From assembly GCA_036971615.1 (NCBI GenBank), contig JAYKKR010000003.1:1612001-1676000 (forward strand): a DNA stretch of 64,000 nt, in the 5' to 3' direction. Made by a program: the position numbers and the translations under genes. Every line of letters starts with the position of its first letter. Within the stretch, counting starts at the first letter, position 1. Shown in pieces: positions 1 through 11,818 of this stretch. The notes below the pieces were generated by a model. It searched no databases and was not told where the DNA came from. It was given only the letters and a program-made list of their open reading frames with translations. The DNA is from Amyloporia xantha (lineage: Eukaryota > Basidiomycota > Agaricomycetes > Polyporales > Adustoporiaceae).

Positions 1-192
1 GCTATCCAGGATTTGGAAGGCGTTGCGACCGCTGTCCGCATCCGGAATGCTCTTGTCGCTCGCACTCTTCCTACTTGGATCAGAGAGCAGTGGAGTCGTG
101 CTGAGATTGCTATGGTAGTCTTTTGTATCGTGGTTTGCCTATATGCAGTCATTAGTCCCTATGCTCGTCATGTCTTGATAGGCGATTTGTGA
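1..192 (+). CDS. C-terminal end of an unknown membrane protein (partial)
   Basis: An open frame runs from the first base of the window to a TGA at 190-192, giving the last 63 residues of a protein whose start lies outside. Near its end is a hydrophobic stretch (AMVVFCIVVCLYAVI) long enough to span a membrane, followed by a short polar tail, so the protein is probably tail-anchored or ends in a membrane helix. The part before it is charged and helical in appearance. The next gene is convergent and also encodes a protein with a membrane segment and helical body, so this may be another member of the local group, but the fragment is too short to show that. No recognisable domain. Confidence 0.5.
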   Translation, partial: AIQDLEGVATAVRIRNALVARTLPTWIREQWSRAEIAMVVFCIVVCLYAVISPYARHVLIGDL

Positions 193-472
193 TGATAAAT
201 CAGGATTGTAATAGTATACTGCTTCGACGTTCACGATTCTTTTCCGATGCCCATACTTAGTTTTATCATAACTATGATCAAACCTTTCGCTGTTAGCATA
301 CAGGGCTGATGTCGTTGCAAAATGATAGCCAAATGTTTCTTGATTGGAAGGAGAATAAAGCGTTAAGAACGAAATGAAGTGGCATAACGGAAAAAAGGAG
401 CATAGCGGAATATGGGTCAAGTAATTCAAGAATGGCACAACATTTCAGACGAATTAAGATGACAGGTTGTAA

Positions 473-1624
473 TCAATGAGCACCTTCCTTAAAATCGTGA
501 TAAGGGTAACTACGTGTCTCCACTTCTCGCTGACCTGGTCCGTCCAGTCCAGGGCGTACCTTCACCGCACTCAGACGCTCTAAACCTCTAGCGAGCATCT
601 CGAGGACAACCTCCGGGTCCACAGCGGGGGATGTGAGCGCCCCAGAAGCGATCAATCGTAACTCCTCCACTTCTCGTTGCATACCCTCGAGGGTCGTCTG
701 CACAGCGCGCACAAACCTCAACGAGCGTTCCGTGTAATCTCCTACGCGGTTCAAGACACGCAGATTGTATGCTAGGGCCGCTTTCTGGCGTCCGTTGAGT
801 CGCAAGAGCGTCGATAGCTGGCTGTCGAGCTGCTGCTCTGCGAGCCGGAGATCACGTTTCTCGTCGGAGAGAACAGCGCCAATGGAGACCAGGTCCGCAT
901 CCAAGCCGCTCACTTTTATGAGTGAGGCACTGCTTGCGAAGATTAAGTCCCGAAGAACCCTTTCGTACGTTTGCAGTGCTCGTTCAAACGCGCGAGGGAC
1001 GTCGGGATACGATATCTCGCAGGCTTCTTCGATCCCGAGGACCGTATTGATGCGTCGGCATGTCTTCTCCTGATGCGGCATGAAGACAGTCGACGAGTCT
1101 CTCATAAGGCGATAAAGATGGGCGTTAGTCGATATAATTCTTGGTTGAAGGTAAGCCGCTGAAAAGCTGATCTAGTGAAGTCACACTTACTGATCAAAGC
1201 CCGTACCAATTTTAGCAGAAAGTCTCTGGAGATCGCGACTGACAGTAAGGGCATCATCCGCAAATTGCTGTACAAGATTCCCTAACTCCAGACTGCCTTC
1301 CAGGTCACTCGACCGGATCACATTGACGAGATCAACTGAGGCAACGCGAGCCTCGGTCAAATCAAGTACAATCTCGGCATTTGCGCGACTCTCGCTCGCA
1401 ACGTTCTCGAGACCTCTAAATTGCGACTCCAAAAGACGAGGGAGGACAGCCCAGACGGTCGTATTCCGAGCCGGAGTCGAACAAAATCGAGTCCGAGACA
1501 CGAGCGAGAATTGGCAGAAGTATTGCGCGTCGTCGTGAATCTGATTGACCAAGGAAAATAGGGTGTACGAAATTGCAGCAAGTAGTACGGGTAACTGCAA
1601 GAAGAACGCTGTGCAGAATATCAT
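473..1624 (-). CDS. Unknown membrane-anchored helical protein, 366 aa
   Basis: Two exons (1624-1191 and 1139-473) join in phase across a 51-base intron with GTAAGT donor and AG acceptor. The start chosen is the ATG at 1624 because it opens directly onto a hydrophobic segment (IFCTAFFLQLPVLLAAISY). The rest, roughly residues 50-366, is rich in Leu, Ala, Glu, Arg and Gln with heptad-like spacing, suggesting long helices or coiled coil. No catalytic motif is visible. Size and layout match the genes at 4468-5710 and 8694-10149, so I infer a local family, but this rests on architecture rather than alignment. The cellular role is unknown; a membrane-tethered scaffold is one possibility. The exon structure is well supported; upstream exons cannot be excluded. 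Confidence 0.65.
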
Positions 1625-1650
1625 GGCTAGTACTGTGTGAGAGTGCGAGA

Positions 1651-2120
1651 CTAGGCAATTAACTGGGGTAGTTGCGCACCTTTGACGATGGAGTTTGCAA
1701 GACAATATCTCAGACGTGTATTCTTCGGCGTGAGGGTGCTGTGCGGACAGTGGAACCAGGGATATGGGATGAACGCTAGATGGTGGTTTGCAAGTAGAAG
1801 AAATAAAATCTCGGGATCGGGGACCAGGACAGGTGTTATTCCGAGATCTTCTAGGTACGCGCTTGAGAGCGCAGGTTCTCCAGTCAAAGACATAGCTGAC
1901 ATGCGTCTTAGGGGAGTGATGCGGCTAGCTTCTGAGATAGTGCGGACGTCCTTCCTCGTGTGCCAGGGCACGGAGCCATGTCTCGACCGCGGCGTATTGC
2001 TGGAACCCAGCCTCAATCCTCGTGCTGTACAAGCACATCCTCGTGTTCTTGGAGTCCGAGTCGTAATGGATTCCGTTCGAAGTCTATGAGCATTTTCCAT
2101 GGCTAGCTGGCTGAGACTTT
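1651..2120 (-). other. Possible exons of an unrecognised minus-strand gene
   Basis: On the minus strand two stretches in different frames look protein-like. About 2070-1920 reads as a helical segment containing EAGFQQYAAVETWLRAL. About 1900-1700 reads as a Leu/Pro-rich segment containing PVLVPDPEILFLLLANHH. They would need an intron between them, but I could not find a convincing donor and acceptor pair. This may be a decayed gene or the unresolved 5' part of the neighbouring minus-strand gene. No function is suggested. Confidence 0.2.
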
Positions 2121-2605
2121 CATTTCGGAGGAGACCAAGACGAACCGACGACACCGGCAATCGCCGAGACGCCAACTCGAGCGTCTGTTAACTCTCAACG
2201 TCTGTGAATGTCGCGATCGGTACAAAGTCCATCGCAGTGGTAAGTGACAATTTATTAGCGGCGGTCTTATATGTGACCTGAACAGCGAATTTTACACGTA
2301 TCCCATGCTCTAACCTGGGGCTGGCTCCAGGCTTTCAGAGTGCCTAGGGACTCGGATACTACTAGGGTTCAAGTCGAATAGCACTGCACAATGTCCGATT
2401 AATAAAAGTACGGCACCGCGACAATAATCTCTTTGGATATGCATGGTAGGCCACTTGCTTTTTGTGCCACTCATTCGTTCACCTGTAGGTATATCAGGCG
2501 AGCTCTCGTGCTCGACTCCTCTTCTACCAACCGATTCCGCCGCCCACTAAACTGAGCCCACTTCTGCCTCGAGTTCATCTAGTACATCGCAACCCAAGCT
2601 CAGAA

Positions 2606-3306
2606 ATGCCCGTAAGTCAAAGGTCGGACGTAAGTTAAGTTCATCTTACCTTTAAGCGAGAAACGCTTATGCATGGTTTTTGTATAGGAGACTGTGCGCC
2701 TCCGTGCTATGTTCTTCGCTGCTAATGGTACTCGCGAGCGCGTCGTTTTGGTCACCACCATCTTTCGCCCAGGCAATGCTTTCGTGTGCATCGAGGAGAT
2801 TATGGGCAGAGACTATCTCATCGCTCACAAAGAAATCGGAATCAGGGATGAACAGCAAAACATTCATCGCTTTGTAGTTTTCTGGCAGACAGCTGCTGCT
2901 GTCAATGACAGGCCGTCTCTACACGTCAACACGGCCGCTCTGCCACTGGTGCCGTACCATGAATTGCGGGGCGACATTATCGTCATGCGCGCCGGTGATC
3001 GACGTGCTTACACGCACCTCACTAATTTGTCGGAAAAGCAACTCGCTAGGCGTGCTCTGAAAACGTACGTCTGTTATTATTCGCTCTCTGCCTGTTCATA
3101 TGGCTCAAAGCGCTTGCTAGCTTTCTTATTTCTGCGACCAACTTGTTACGGTCTCGACGCCGCGTTCATGCCGCCTCTGCCTCTATATCTCCTGACGAGT
3201 TACATATAGACCCACTGTAGCTGTATTAGCAAGGTCTTCACAAGTTGGCATTGTACACCATCCGTGTTTCCTCTTCAGTATTTGTAGTCTACTTCTTTCT
3301 AATTGA
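2606..3306 (+). CDS. Unknown soluble protein, 159 aa
   Basis: Three exons fit in phase: a two-codon first exon (2606-2611) ending at a perfect GTAAGT donor, then 2688-3064, then 3210-3306. The second exon carries most of the protein, a mixed alpha/beta-looking sequence with alternating hydrophobic stretches (RERVVLVTTIF, GDIIVMRAGDRRAY). No signal peptide, membrane helix or known motif is visible. The last intron (145 bases) is longer than its neighbours, so the C-terminus is less certain than the central exon. It lies among other unassigned genes between two membrane/coiled-coil genes and is transcribed away from the minus-strand gene at 473-1624. I do not recognise the family. Confidence 0.5.
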
Positions 3307-4467
3307 GTCTGTATACGACATACCTTTTGACGTCATCTATGCTCCGTGTAATAAATGTAAATATAGGACTCAATACTTTTCATTAAAAGGATAGAAGTCT
3401 GAACTGTGGGGTCGCAATCCACGGAAAACCGAAGTCAAGAAGTATTGACAAAGGGGAAAATTGTGCATGCAAAAAGTGAAGTTTACCCAAAGGGGTATCG
3501 GCCGACTAGACACTAATGTTGGAAGTATGCTTTACCGTATCCACCTCGCATCTGCCACGGTTCAGATACTTGCCCGAGACACAGCGCGCGGCTCACTGTC
3601 CTAGCGGTACTCCTGCCGATCATCACTAGTGTGATCGATCAACAGTATCACTGCAGTGACACTGGCGATTTCTCACCTTTTCGTTTCATTAGACCTTCCT
3701 ATCGAATCGAAATGGTTTCAGTTGTCAGGATGCTATCTGAATACCAGATTTAACCCAATGACCACTTACAATCCGGCCTGAACGAAGTAAGTGATCACAC
3801 ATCACTCGGCGTGCTTGCTTACACTGCCAACAACGCGCGAAACGGGCGATTTCATTTCACTTTGGTCCCCTCTTCTGGGCTTATGATCGATACATGAGGC
3901 ATCTTCCTCGTTGCTTTCACCGAAGCTTCATCCTTGAATATTTTATCCCAGCCTTCGACATCTGACTCATCAGAGGGCGGCACTGCAGGCCAGGTGGTCA
4001 TCCAGCGGAGACCATTGTTCACTAGTGACGATCACATGCAGTCTGCAAGTTAAAAACCCCGTTTAAAAGCACCTCCGACTTCTCAAAACGCGAGGCTACA
4101 TGACCAGGGGGAACTGCGGATATACGGGGTGTCATGCAAGATGAAGGTGAGAATCGATCCAGAATCTCTCATTGTTTATCGACCGAAGGCACGCTTTGCT
4201 CAGGAAGCGAAATGAAAGTGGGAATTGACGGTGAGGAGGCCCATTGTTTCCCCAACATGAGGCCTTTCCCGCATCGTCATATCTATGGGAGATGTTCTTA
4301 CTTCCTGGAGTGATTTGGACGCGATTTTTCTGACCAATCTCAGAGACTTGCCTCGTGACTCTCGGAATCGATCTCTGTGTCGCACATTTTCGTCCACCAC
4401 TCTCTTTCGTCTCTTAAACAAAGTCTCCCGAAGTCGTTAGGAGCTTGCGAGTCTTCAAGTTGTCAAA
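3307..4467. other. Gene-free stretch
   Basis: About 1.2 kb with no open frame showing coding character and no splice-compatible chain of exons. It contains a small imperfect palindrome near 3615-3660 (CACTAGTG next to GATCGATC) but nothing I can interpret. It presumably includes the 3' flank of the upstream gene and the promoter of the gene starting at 4468. Confidence 0.5.
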
Positions 4468-5710
4468 ATGCTTTTCGATACGGTATGTGCCAGCACGTCC
4501 CCGTTTGAAGCACCTCTGTGCCTTACTTTGTTTATACAGGTTGCCGTAGTTTGCGTACTCGCCATTGGGGTCGCTCTGAATTTAGGATACATACCGACGA
4601 TGCTGCGTCTACAGTTTCCCTCAGAATTCGCCCCCCGTCTCAACAACCTGTCTGACATCGAGATCGTGATGACTGCTCTTATGGACAGAGCTCACACCGA
4701 GGCATTCTGCTCCATCCCTCCATTGGGATACCTGTCTACGTGCGTTGCGCACCGATTCCCGGTCGAGGATGATATTACACGGCGCGCCAAATATATCAAA
4801 CTCGTTCGGCTACAGAACCAATGGATTACGACACTGGCCGACCAGGTTCGCGACAGATACTCCGCTGCTCTAGGTGTATTTGCGGTCTCAAGACAGCTTG
4901 CGCTACTGTATGATGAAGTACGCGTTGATGTCGGGGATGATTCCGCCCGACTGTCGTCTGCGTTGTTAGCAGTCCTCGACTCTGCAGAGCTAGCAGTATT
5001 GAGCCTGTACACTCTGAACAGAGATGTTGGCATCGTTGTGAATACGTGAGTATGTACCCATATTTCAGAGTAAATCCTTCTCATGCATGTCCAGAACAAT
5101 TGATATGGAACATACCACGCACCGTGCGTTACTTCACGCAAAGAATCCTGGCGCTGGCTTCACTTGGCGCTCTCCTATCAAATCCCTACTCCCTAGGAGC
5201 GATGTGGACACAATCGTCGCTGGTCTGTTTCCGCTTTCCCTAGACGCCATCATACTTCCGTCGGAACAGCTCCTTGTTAATGGAGAGACGGGCCTGATGG
5301 TGTTCAGCTCTCTATCAGCGCACTTATCGATGCTGCAAAAAACCGTCCTCGCGTACTGTGCAGCTCGGATTCCCTTGGACACGCGTACGTCAGGCCGATC
5401 GTTCATAGCTCGCGATCCGCAGGACACACATCGCTGTCGATACCTATTGGAGAGTTTAGATCTGGGCTCCTCAGAGACAGCGAATGGCATCTCGAGCGTC
5501 ATGTCGATGCTTCTAGTACTGCATGAGTTCGAGCGCGACGCGAGGGAGGTATATGGAGGCACGGAGACAGTAAGTGATGGGTGTTGCTCGGTAGCAAGCC
5601 TCTGGCACCATGTGGCGGAGTCCGTAGTTCATCTGAAGGAGGTTGGTGCCGGTTTAAACTGGTTACACGGACAGTATAAATTCCTAGAAGTCGCTTCGTT
5701 CAGTGCATGA
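4468..5710 (+). CDS. Unknown membrane-anchored helical protein, 378 aa
   Basis: Exons 4468-4482, 4540-5045 and 5095-5710 join in phase; the first codes only five residues before a GTATGT donor. The N-terminus is hydrophobic (VAVVCVLAIGVALNLGYI), a signal anchor or membrane helix. The remaining 340 residues are leucine-rich and helical, with few motifs and scattered cysteines. Length (378 aa) and layout (short hydrophobic N-terminus, long helical body) are like the proteins encoded at 473-1624 (366 aa) and 8694-10149 (375 aa). I infer a locally expanded family of membrane-tethered helical proteins; no biochemical role can be read from the sequence. The exon model is strongly supported by phase and by canonical splice sites. 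Confidence 0.7.
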
Positions 5711-5971
5711 GCTACTTTTCCTGTACTAAAGTTACTATTTTCGTGACATGCCCGCCTTTTTGCATTATGAATCAGTTTTTTCTTGGTTACCAAAGCGCAT
5801 CCCAAAACGAGTTGAATACAGCAGGACATCTTTATTATTCAACAGTCTCGTCCCCGACCGTTGATCGACCGATCACGACTCCATAACACGTGGAGGGCGC
5901 GCAGCCGCATTGTGCTCTACAGTGCTTTTATGTTATTTCTATTGTGCCACGAACCAGGAGCCCCGTAGACT

Positions 5972-6561
5972 ATGGACGGGGACAGTGAAGCACAGCAATC
6001 TATGCAAATGAAGGCTCATCGGACTCAGGGTCGCTTTGATCTGTTGAACTGGAGCTCGCCAATCCGACGACTACCGAGGTATATTAGAGGACCTCTCTCA
6101 TATGGCTTCGACATTCCCCACTGCTTCCGCTGGAACCTCTCTCGCCAGGCGCCAGAGATCGAGAGAGCCATGATAGAACCCAAATCTCCAGTTACCTTTT
6201 ACGTCAAGGATCCGGACTTTCCTGCACTCCTTCTCGAGAGTGATGTAAGTGTTAGCTATATACTCCATGCTGTCGCTTATACAGATTTAGACACCTGAGA
6301 ACATGCGTCCCAACTATGTCTTACTTCGACATCGACACCTTCGTGCGCCTGTGGTTGCAAAGTAAGTGTTAGCTGACTCTGCACTGCGAAATGCATAACA
6401 AATTGACCCACAGCTATGCTAGCGCTGCAAGTAAGCGGTTAGGCGAGATCCGCTCCCGCCCCGTACCCAATTCGTCTTTTCTCCTGCGCCAGATGATCCG
6501 AGCACTGGATGCGGTGGATCTAATACCGCTCCTGGTGTGTCTAGGCATACTGCCGGTGTGA
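5972..6561 (+). CDS. Unknown soluble protein, 163 aa
   Basis: Exons 5972-6244, 6291-6361 and 6414-6561 keep phase through two short introns (46 and 52 bases). The start is an ATG opening an acidic, Gln/Met-rich N-terminus. The middle has a Pro-Arg-rich segment and a region with IEPKSPVTFYVKDPDFPALL, which looks like a small folded domain. The C-terminus is a hydrophobic helix (AVDLIPLLVCLGILPV), possibly a buried helix or a tail anchor. No family recognised. It is the first of three short same-strand genes (with 6884-7322 and 7624-8316) lying between two membrane/coiled-coil genes. Confidence 0.6.
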
Positions 6562-6883
6562 TTAGGGACGCACCTGTATGTTATGCCGTCCAGTCTTATG
6601 TTAGGACTTACTTCAAGTCGATCTCTAGATCTTCTTGCCTCAAAAGCAAATTAGAATTGTTCCTGAACCTACGAGGTCGGTGCCATATGAGACAATCTCC
6701 CTACTTGTGCTAAAAATGCCGTGGTATCTAGGCCAGAACCGTGCGTGAAGGGCAAGGCACCGCTCTATTCCAGCACAGCGTGCGTCTCTAAATGTCCTCC
6801 TATATTACTCTAACAAGTATTGTTCTAGGGATACTCCGTCTTTGGAAAGCGATGACACGGAAGCCACTACCGAAACGTTAGCG

Positions 6884-7322
6884 ATGAAATCCGATGGATC
6901 TAGCGGGTCCATCACCGTTCAACGATTCGAACATGGGATTTACAAGCGCAACGAAAAGACTGTTTGGTTCCTGTCTAAAAGCATCACACCTATCATTCAG
7001 CCTCAAAGTGGGCTTCAGGCCGCGAATGGCGACCTTTACATCCATCATTACGACGACAAAGCTCAAATGTGGATGTGGACTGCGGAAGGCTGGATGACTA
7101 TCCATGCTAACCATCCTCATCCCACTATGGAGAATTACAGACTCCACGTGCTCTTGTCAGGAGAACCTCGTTGGGTCAAGGCGAAGACACTCACTACCTA
7201 CGGAGGAAGGGAGAAGAAACGTGCGCGCGAGTCGGTTCCTCGTAAGTGTTACAATGCGCCACTTATAAGAGCTTCACATCTCATGCAACAAAACAGCTGT
7301 CAATTGCATCGAGAACACATAA
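6884..7322 (+). CDS. Unknown protein, about 127 aa or longer
   Basis: Exon 6884-7241 ends at a GTAAGT donor and joins in phase to 7297-7322, where TAA ends the frame. The frame stays open upstream to an acceptor-like TAG at 6830, so an additional 5' exon is possible and the ATG at 6884 is a minimal start. The protein is rich in Trp, His and Tyr around its centre (QMWMWTAEGWMTIHANHP), which suggests a compact domain, then ends in a Lys/Arg-rich tail (GGREKKRARESVP) that could act as a nuclear signal. No known domain is recognised. Confidence 0.5.
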
Positions 7323-7623
7323 GATGCCTTTAGCATTAAGCAGAACGTCACCTTCTCAAACGTTATTGCGTATCTGTCCTCGCACTGCTTGGGTTATTGC
7401 TCGCCCTCCGCTTTGAGGATCTCATGCATGTCTTGCTTCTGTATCCGTTTTGCCTCGTACTTAGTTATCCATGTACATGCGTCTTCGTATTGTTATGCAA
7501 TATGCTCAGATTATTACAAATAGCGCGTGTATCCGAGTCTGGGAAATGCCGATTTAGCGCGTGGCGAGTCGCCATTAGTCTCCGTGGCTTGACCAATATA
7601 GACGAAGACAGTCGTTCGTGTAT

Positions 7624-8316
7624 ATGCGGGGTCTCGAGATTGTTGAAATGGATGGCATGGATCGGCGATCGAAGGTCTATTTCCCAGTCTACATTGCCGA
7701 CAATAGCGCTCTTCCTGATTGTACCTTCACTCCTTCGCGACTCGGACTTCAAAGCAGTCTTACAGAGAGGAGATTGGCTGATCGGAGCAGGTTTGGTGTG
7801 TATTATGAACATTTCACCGTCAGAGCATTGGTGACCGGTACGATATGTTACTATTGTTCTGATTTCTACGATTAGAACTTATCCCACCCGGCACATCTGT
7901 TGCGCTCTCCCTTGGTCAAATCAGCGGTGAAGAAATACGATCAGTGCACTTGAATCCTACGAGATTGGGGACATGCATGCTTCTCGTATGTACCTTACCC
8001 TCAGGTTTGTGATCTTAAGTAATTTCTGGTATACTAAGTATCCGTGTATACTGAATATCGGTCTTCCTACATCGCAAGCTGGCAATTTCTCTATTAACTT
8101 CGTTGCACATACTACGCTACCACCCTGCCTACTTCCGTCATCATCTCTGATCTGTACCTACAGGTTACTCCAACGTACGGTCTTATTCAGCCCCACCGTA
8201 TGCCAGATGAGCGGAAGGATCAGCCTTGTTTGAAGTGGGTACGTTACTTATATCTATTTTCAATCGTTCTCGTGATTTAGTGGGATTGCTGTGCTAGAAT
8301 GCTCGCGAGCTTTTAG
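7624..8316 (+). CDS. Unknown protein, 144 aa
   Basis: Four exons (7624-7837, 7876-7985, 8164-8238, 8281-8316) keep phase through canonical splice sites. The intron between exons two and three is longer (178 bases) than usual here. The protein has a conserved-looking core (LIPPGTSVALSLGQISGEE) and no signal peptide or membrane helix within the modelled part. The open frame just upstream encodes very hydrophobic sequence (7397-7500), so an extra N-terminal membrane exon is possible but could not be joined. The last exon is only twelve codons and is the least certain piece. Function unknown. Confidence 0.45.
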
Positions 8317-8693
8317 CGATGAATACCTTTTTCAAGATTCAAGGCTTGGGGCTCCCTTCGATCATCATCAGATCGTTCGTACTGTGCAACTCACTTCCAC
8401 CGCGGGTCCCCATGATCATCGTTGTTTTCGCAAGTTGACAGACAATATGATGGGCTCGGATATACGCAGCTACATGGTATTTGACCGACAATTGCGCAAA
8501 AATGCCAAAACATGTTTGTGTTGATTTTCCTATGTCTTTGCCCCTGAGCGACTGATATTAGTCGGTGCCCTTGACTTCAGGTCGAACTGGTGTCAAACCC
8601 GCTGAAAGTGTAGGCTTATTCAAGGTACGGGCGGTTAGCAGAATCGCGCGGGATCTAAATTCGTAGCTATTCGGCTACACCCGTCCCGCCTCC

Positions 8694-10149
8694 ATGTGCG
8701 CGGTACATGGTCGCCACTGGCATAAGAAGTCAAAATGGAGGACAAAGACATTCGAAGGTGCTGTCTTCCTCTTGACATCATTCTGCAGCTTTTGCTTTTG
8801 GGCTCCTGTTTACCTACCTGGACTATTCATCCCAATGTCTTTAGTCACGCGCGAAGAAGCAATGCAGAGACTCACCACCGAGCGGGACAACTTCATGTCA
8901 CTTGTAGGTTCTTTAGACGATTCTCTTACGAGGTCAGTGGCATCGGTTTTCTCTCGTCATCGAAAATATACTCAGCTTATGAAATGCCTTTCAGGGCGTT
9001 AATATCCCTCCATTTCAAGTCTCCAGGAGAGCCTTTCCGTCCGCCTGTCGATCGCCTTCGCCGAGACAATGAAAGATATCGCAGTCATACTATGGAAATG
9101 CTACGACGGGACTACTGCAAGTTCAACGAGCATAATGCGCTGGTTCAACTATCCGACAAGTTCAAAAGTTGAATACACAGCGGTCTACTGTGTGTAGACT
9201 TCTATGCGACGTATGTTCTTTGATATCTGTGCATAATATACGCGATTCACATTGGCAACCGGCAGTGTGTAGCATTCACTGAGAAGTACGGTGACTACAT
9301 GTCAGAGGCGGAACGCGAGGATGTGCGGCAGCGCTTGGATGTCTTCTCTCGACAGCTATGCACAGTAATGTCTCAATGCGACTTCCTCGCAGCGCGATAT
9401 GCAGATACCGCAGATCTGTTTTCAGCTCTATCTATGCCAGATGTTCGTCACAGGATGTCCTATATCCTGTTCATCTTGACTCAGACATGTGTATCTACAG
9501 GAATATTTTCAGGACGTCATCCTCAACAGCTTCTCGAGTCCACCCTCAGCATTCGATGAAAGTCTCGCAGAATCCGCTCAAGTCCTTGATCAACTCGTCG
9601 AACGTCGCAAAACGCGTAATCTTTTGGCATATGAGGTTGCACAAGCCTTCATAAAGATAAATAACCCACTTTGCGCCTCTCACGGAATCATCCTACCAGG
9701 AAGGATTGTAGATTGGTACAACGACACGCTGCAAAGATGGGAGTCGTTGTACGAAGAAGTCAATTCGCAGCAGGTGGTGCAGGCCGACTTGATCGAGCGG
9801 CTAAAGGTGTGTCTATCCTGTGTATCTCGTTGACAGTACTTAACTCATCTGATTAGAACATTTTCGGGTCTGCCAAAAAGATGCCCGCATCAGTACGTGA
9901 CCATCGAGGAACCACAATCAGTGTGTCAGAATTGCGATCTGCGTATCAATCGTATCGGAACGTTTCTGCAGGTCTTGTGCGGCTTGCAGAGGTGAGTGTT
10001 GCCAACGTCACTCAGCTAAGGGTTCTAACATATGTTATCCGCTGCCATAGCTTAGCACGGATCTCGAAGGTTCAATGCAAAGTCTTATGCAGGAAGTGAT
10101 TTCTCCTGTTCGTTGCCGGCTGGTTTCTACAGGTGTTCAGCTTGGGTAG
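8694..10149 (+). CDS. Unknown membrane-anchored coiled-coil protein, 375 aa
   Basis: Six exons (8694-8932, 9020-9191, 9266-9442, 9501-9806, 9857-9991, 10051-10149) keep phase throughout. The second exon was placed in the frame whose third codon positions are rich in G and C. The N-terminus has a basic stretch followed by a hydrophobic segment (FLLTSFCSFCFWAPVYL) that fits a membrane anchor. The remainder is charged and helical with heptad-like spacing (MSEAEREDVRQRLDVFSRQL, VVQADLIERLK). It resembles the proteins at 473-1624 and 4468-5710 in length and layout but has more introns. The next gene starts 313 bases downstream on the same strand and is also coiled coil. The intron donor at 9443 (GTTCGT) is unusual, and the precise start is uncertain. 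Confidence 0.6.
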
Positions 10150-10462
10150 AGTTTCACCTATATTGTCCTTCCCCAGCCGAGCCACCTCAGCATCGATGGC
10201 TTCTTGCTTGTTTAGTTCATTTTCTTCATATGAATGTCTCTAGACGTCTGCCTATCTGTATACTGTACTCTATTACTGGCAGCTTCGCCCACGTTTCTGA
10301 ATTTAATCATCTGCAGGGTCGCTCGCTCGAGATCCCGATTTCGTCATACGGTCACGACTTGTGTGACGTGCTTGTATCGTGTTCGTCCACTCGAAGGAAT
10401 TCCACAGTGGCACAAACTCGAACATCACCCATTATATCCATCACTTCCTGTATCATATAACC

Positions 10463-11770
10463 ATGTCTGACAGCATCCCTGTGGCCGACGCAATGAATAG
10501 CATCGAGCTTGCGCGAATTGAGCTATATGATCTAGCTGCTCGACTAGAACTCGCAGAGCAAAAGTAAGTGGCTCATTTTCGCCCACCTTTCACGAGAGCG
10601 ATTGCTATTCGTCTGATAATCGCCAGTGAGTTGGCCGCATTAGGCGTCAAAGCTGAGAACCTGGGCAAACATCTTAAGTTCCCTGCACGCCGCATTCTGA
10701 AACAAAACGAGAGGTTCAGGGAGAGAGTGGTCGCGCGTCTGTGCTACCAAGCACGCAAAGCGCGAGAAACAAATCTGTTTTCCAAGGTGCTCACCGATCT
10801 TTGCACCTTGCGCTCTCTTGGGTCTACCGTGCAAAATATAATGGATCAGGTGCGGTCAGACATTACAATCTTCCTAAGCAGGAGCCCTTCCTGACCGACA
10901 GCTTTGGAATGTCTTTGTGCAGTGCGCCCAGTTCTACGAGGACACACGTCTATTAATGACGGATGAAGAGGCCTCCGAATTTCACGACGCTTTATGCACC
11001 TTCCAATTAAGTCTTGAGGCCGGTCAGAGAGAGGTTGAATCAATAGAGAGCAAAATGAATGAGATTCGGAGCCGAAGGAATATTCTCATGGCACCTGAAG
11101 TACGTCGTCAGGTGTTGATCCGTCGCTGGACTTGTCCATCTGATCTAGAAACCAGGACGAATTTGAATATATCATAGGACCTCTCTTGGATGATCCATGT
11201 CTCAAGGACATCAAGCGTACCAGCAATTCTCTCCTCGCGCAACTTGACGTGCAGGCTGCGGACCGGCACAACATCTTGGATCAAGCCCTCGAACTGTCTC
11301 TGAGTGCCCGGTTCAGGTGGCAAGCTCTTCAAGAATCTCGTGTACCATTGGAACTGTATAACGCATGTATGAGTAGGATCGTTGCTATTAAGCACGTACT
11401 AGAAGCTCAGGAAGAAAGCCAGCAAGAGTCTCTGAGTGAGCTTCGGGTGAGCATGCACGCTTCAGTTTCGTATGTCAATTCTATAGATCTCCTGATTTTG
11501 TAGGCCTTAATAGACTCTGTACACTCACTCCCTCTACTTCATGGAATTCCAATCCGTGATCTTCTCAAGTTCAATTTTGACTGTGCTGTCATTTTGGATG
11601 GCACTGCGAGTCTTATCAAAGTAAGACTACCTCTTACTTGTCCACTTGAACAACCATTGTATGACACCTCTATGTAGCTCAGGCAGAAGCTAGGCGTAGC
11701 TATACGTTTAACGAGAATCGAAGGAGAGTTTACGACGGCACATCGCACGCAGCGTACCTCGCGCCCGTGA
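10463..11770 (+). CDS. Unknown coiled-coil protein, 333 aa
   Basis: Six exons (10463-10563, 10627-10849, 10923-11099, 11156-11446, 11504-11620, 11678-11770) keep phase with canonical splice sites. The start ATG opens an acidic N-terminus without a hydrophobic segment, unlike the preceding gene. Nearly the whole protein is predicted-looking helix (ELARIELYDLAARLELAEQ, VESIESKMNEIRSRRN) with regular leucines, and there are no enzyme motifs. The final exon reads into the first unit of a 47-base tandem duplication and its stop codon lies inside that unit, so the last residues are probably recent. A structural or scaffolding role is plausible but unproven. Confidence 0.7.
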
Positions 11771-11818
11771 TAGAGTTTACGACGGCACATCGCACGCAGT
11801 GTATCCCGAGCTTGTGAC
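11725..11818. repeat. 47-base tandem duplication spanning a stop codon
   Basis: Two adjacent 47-base units (11725-11771 and 11772-11818). The first 28 bases are identical and begin AGAGTTTACGACGGCACATC; the rest differ at several positions, including CGTACCTCG against TGTATCCCG. Both units contain a TGA near their end. The first unit supplies the last codons and stop of the upstream coiled-coil gene. Confidence 0.9.
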
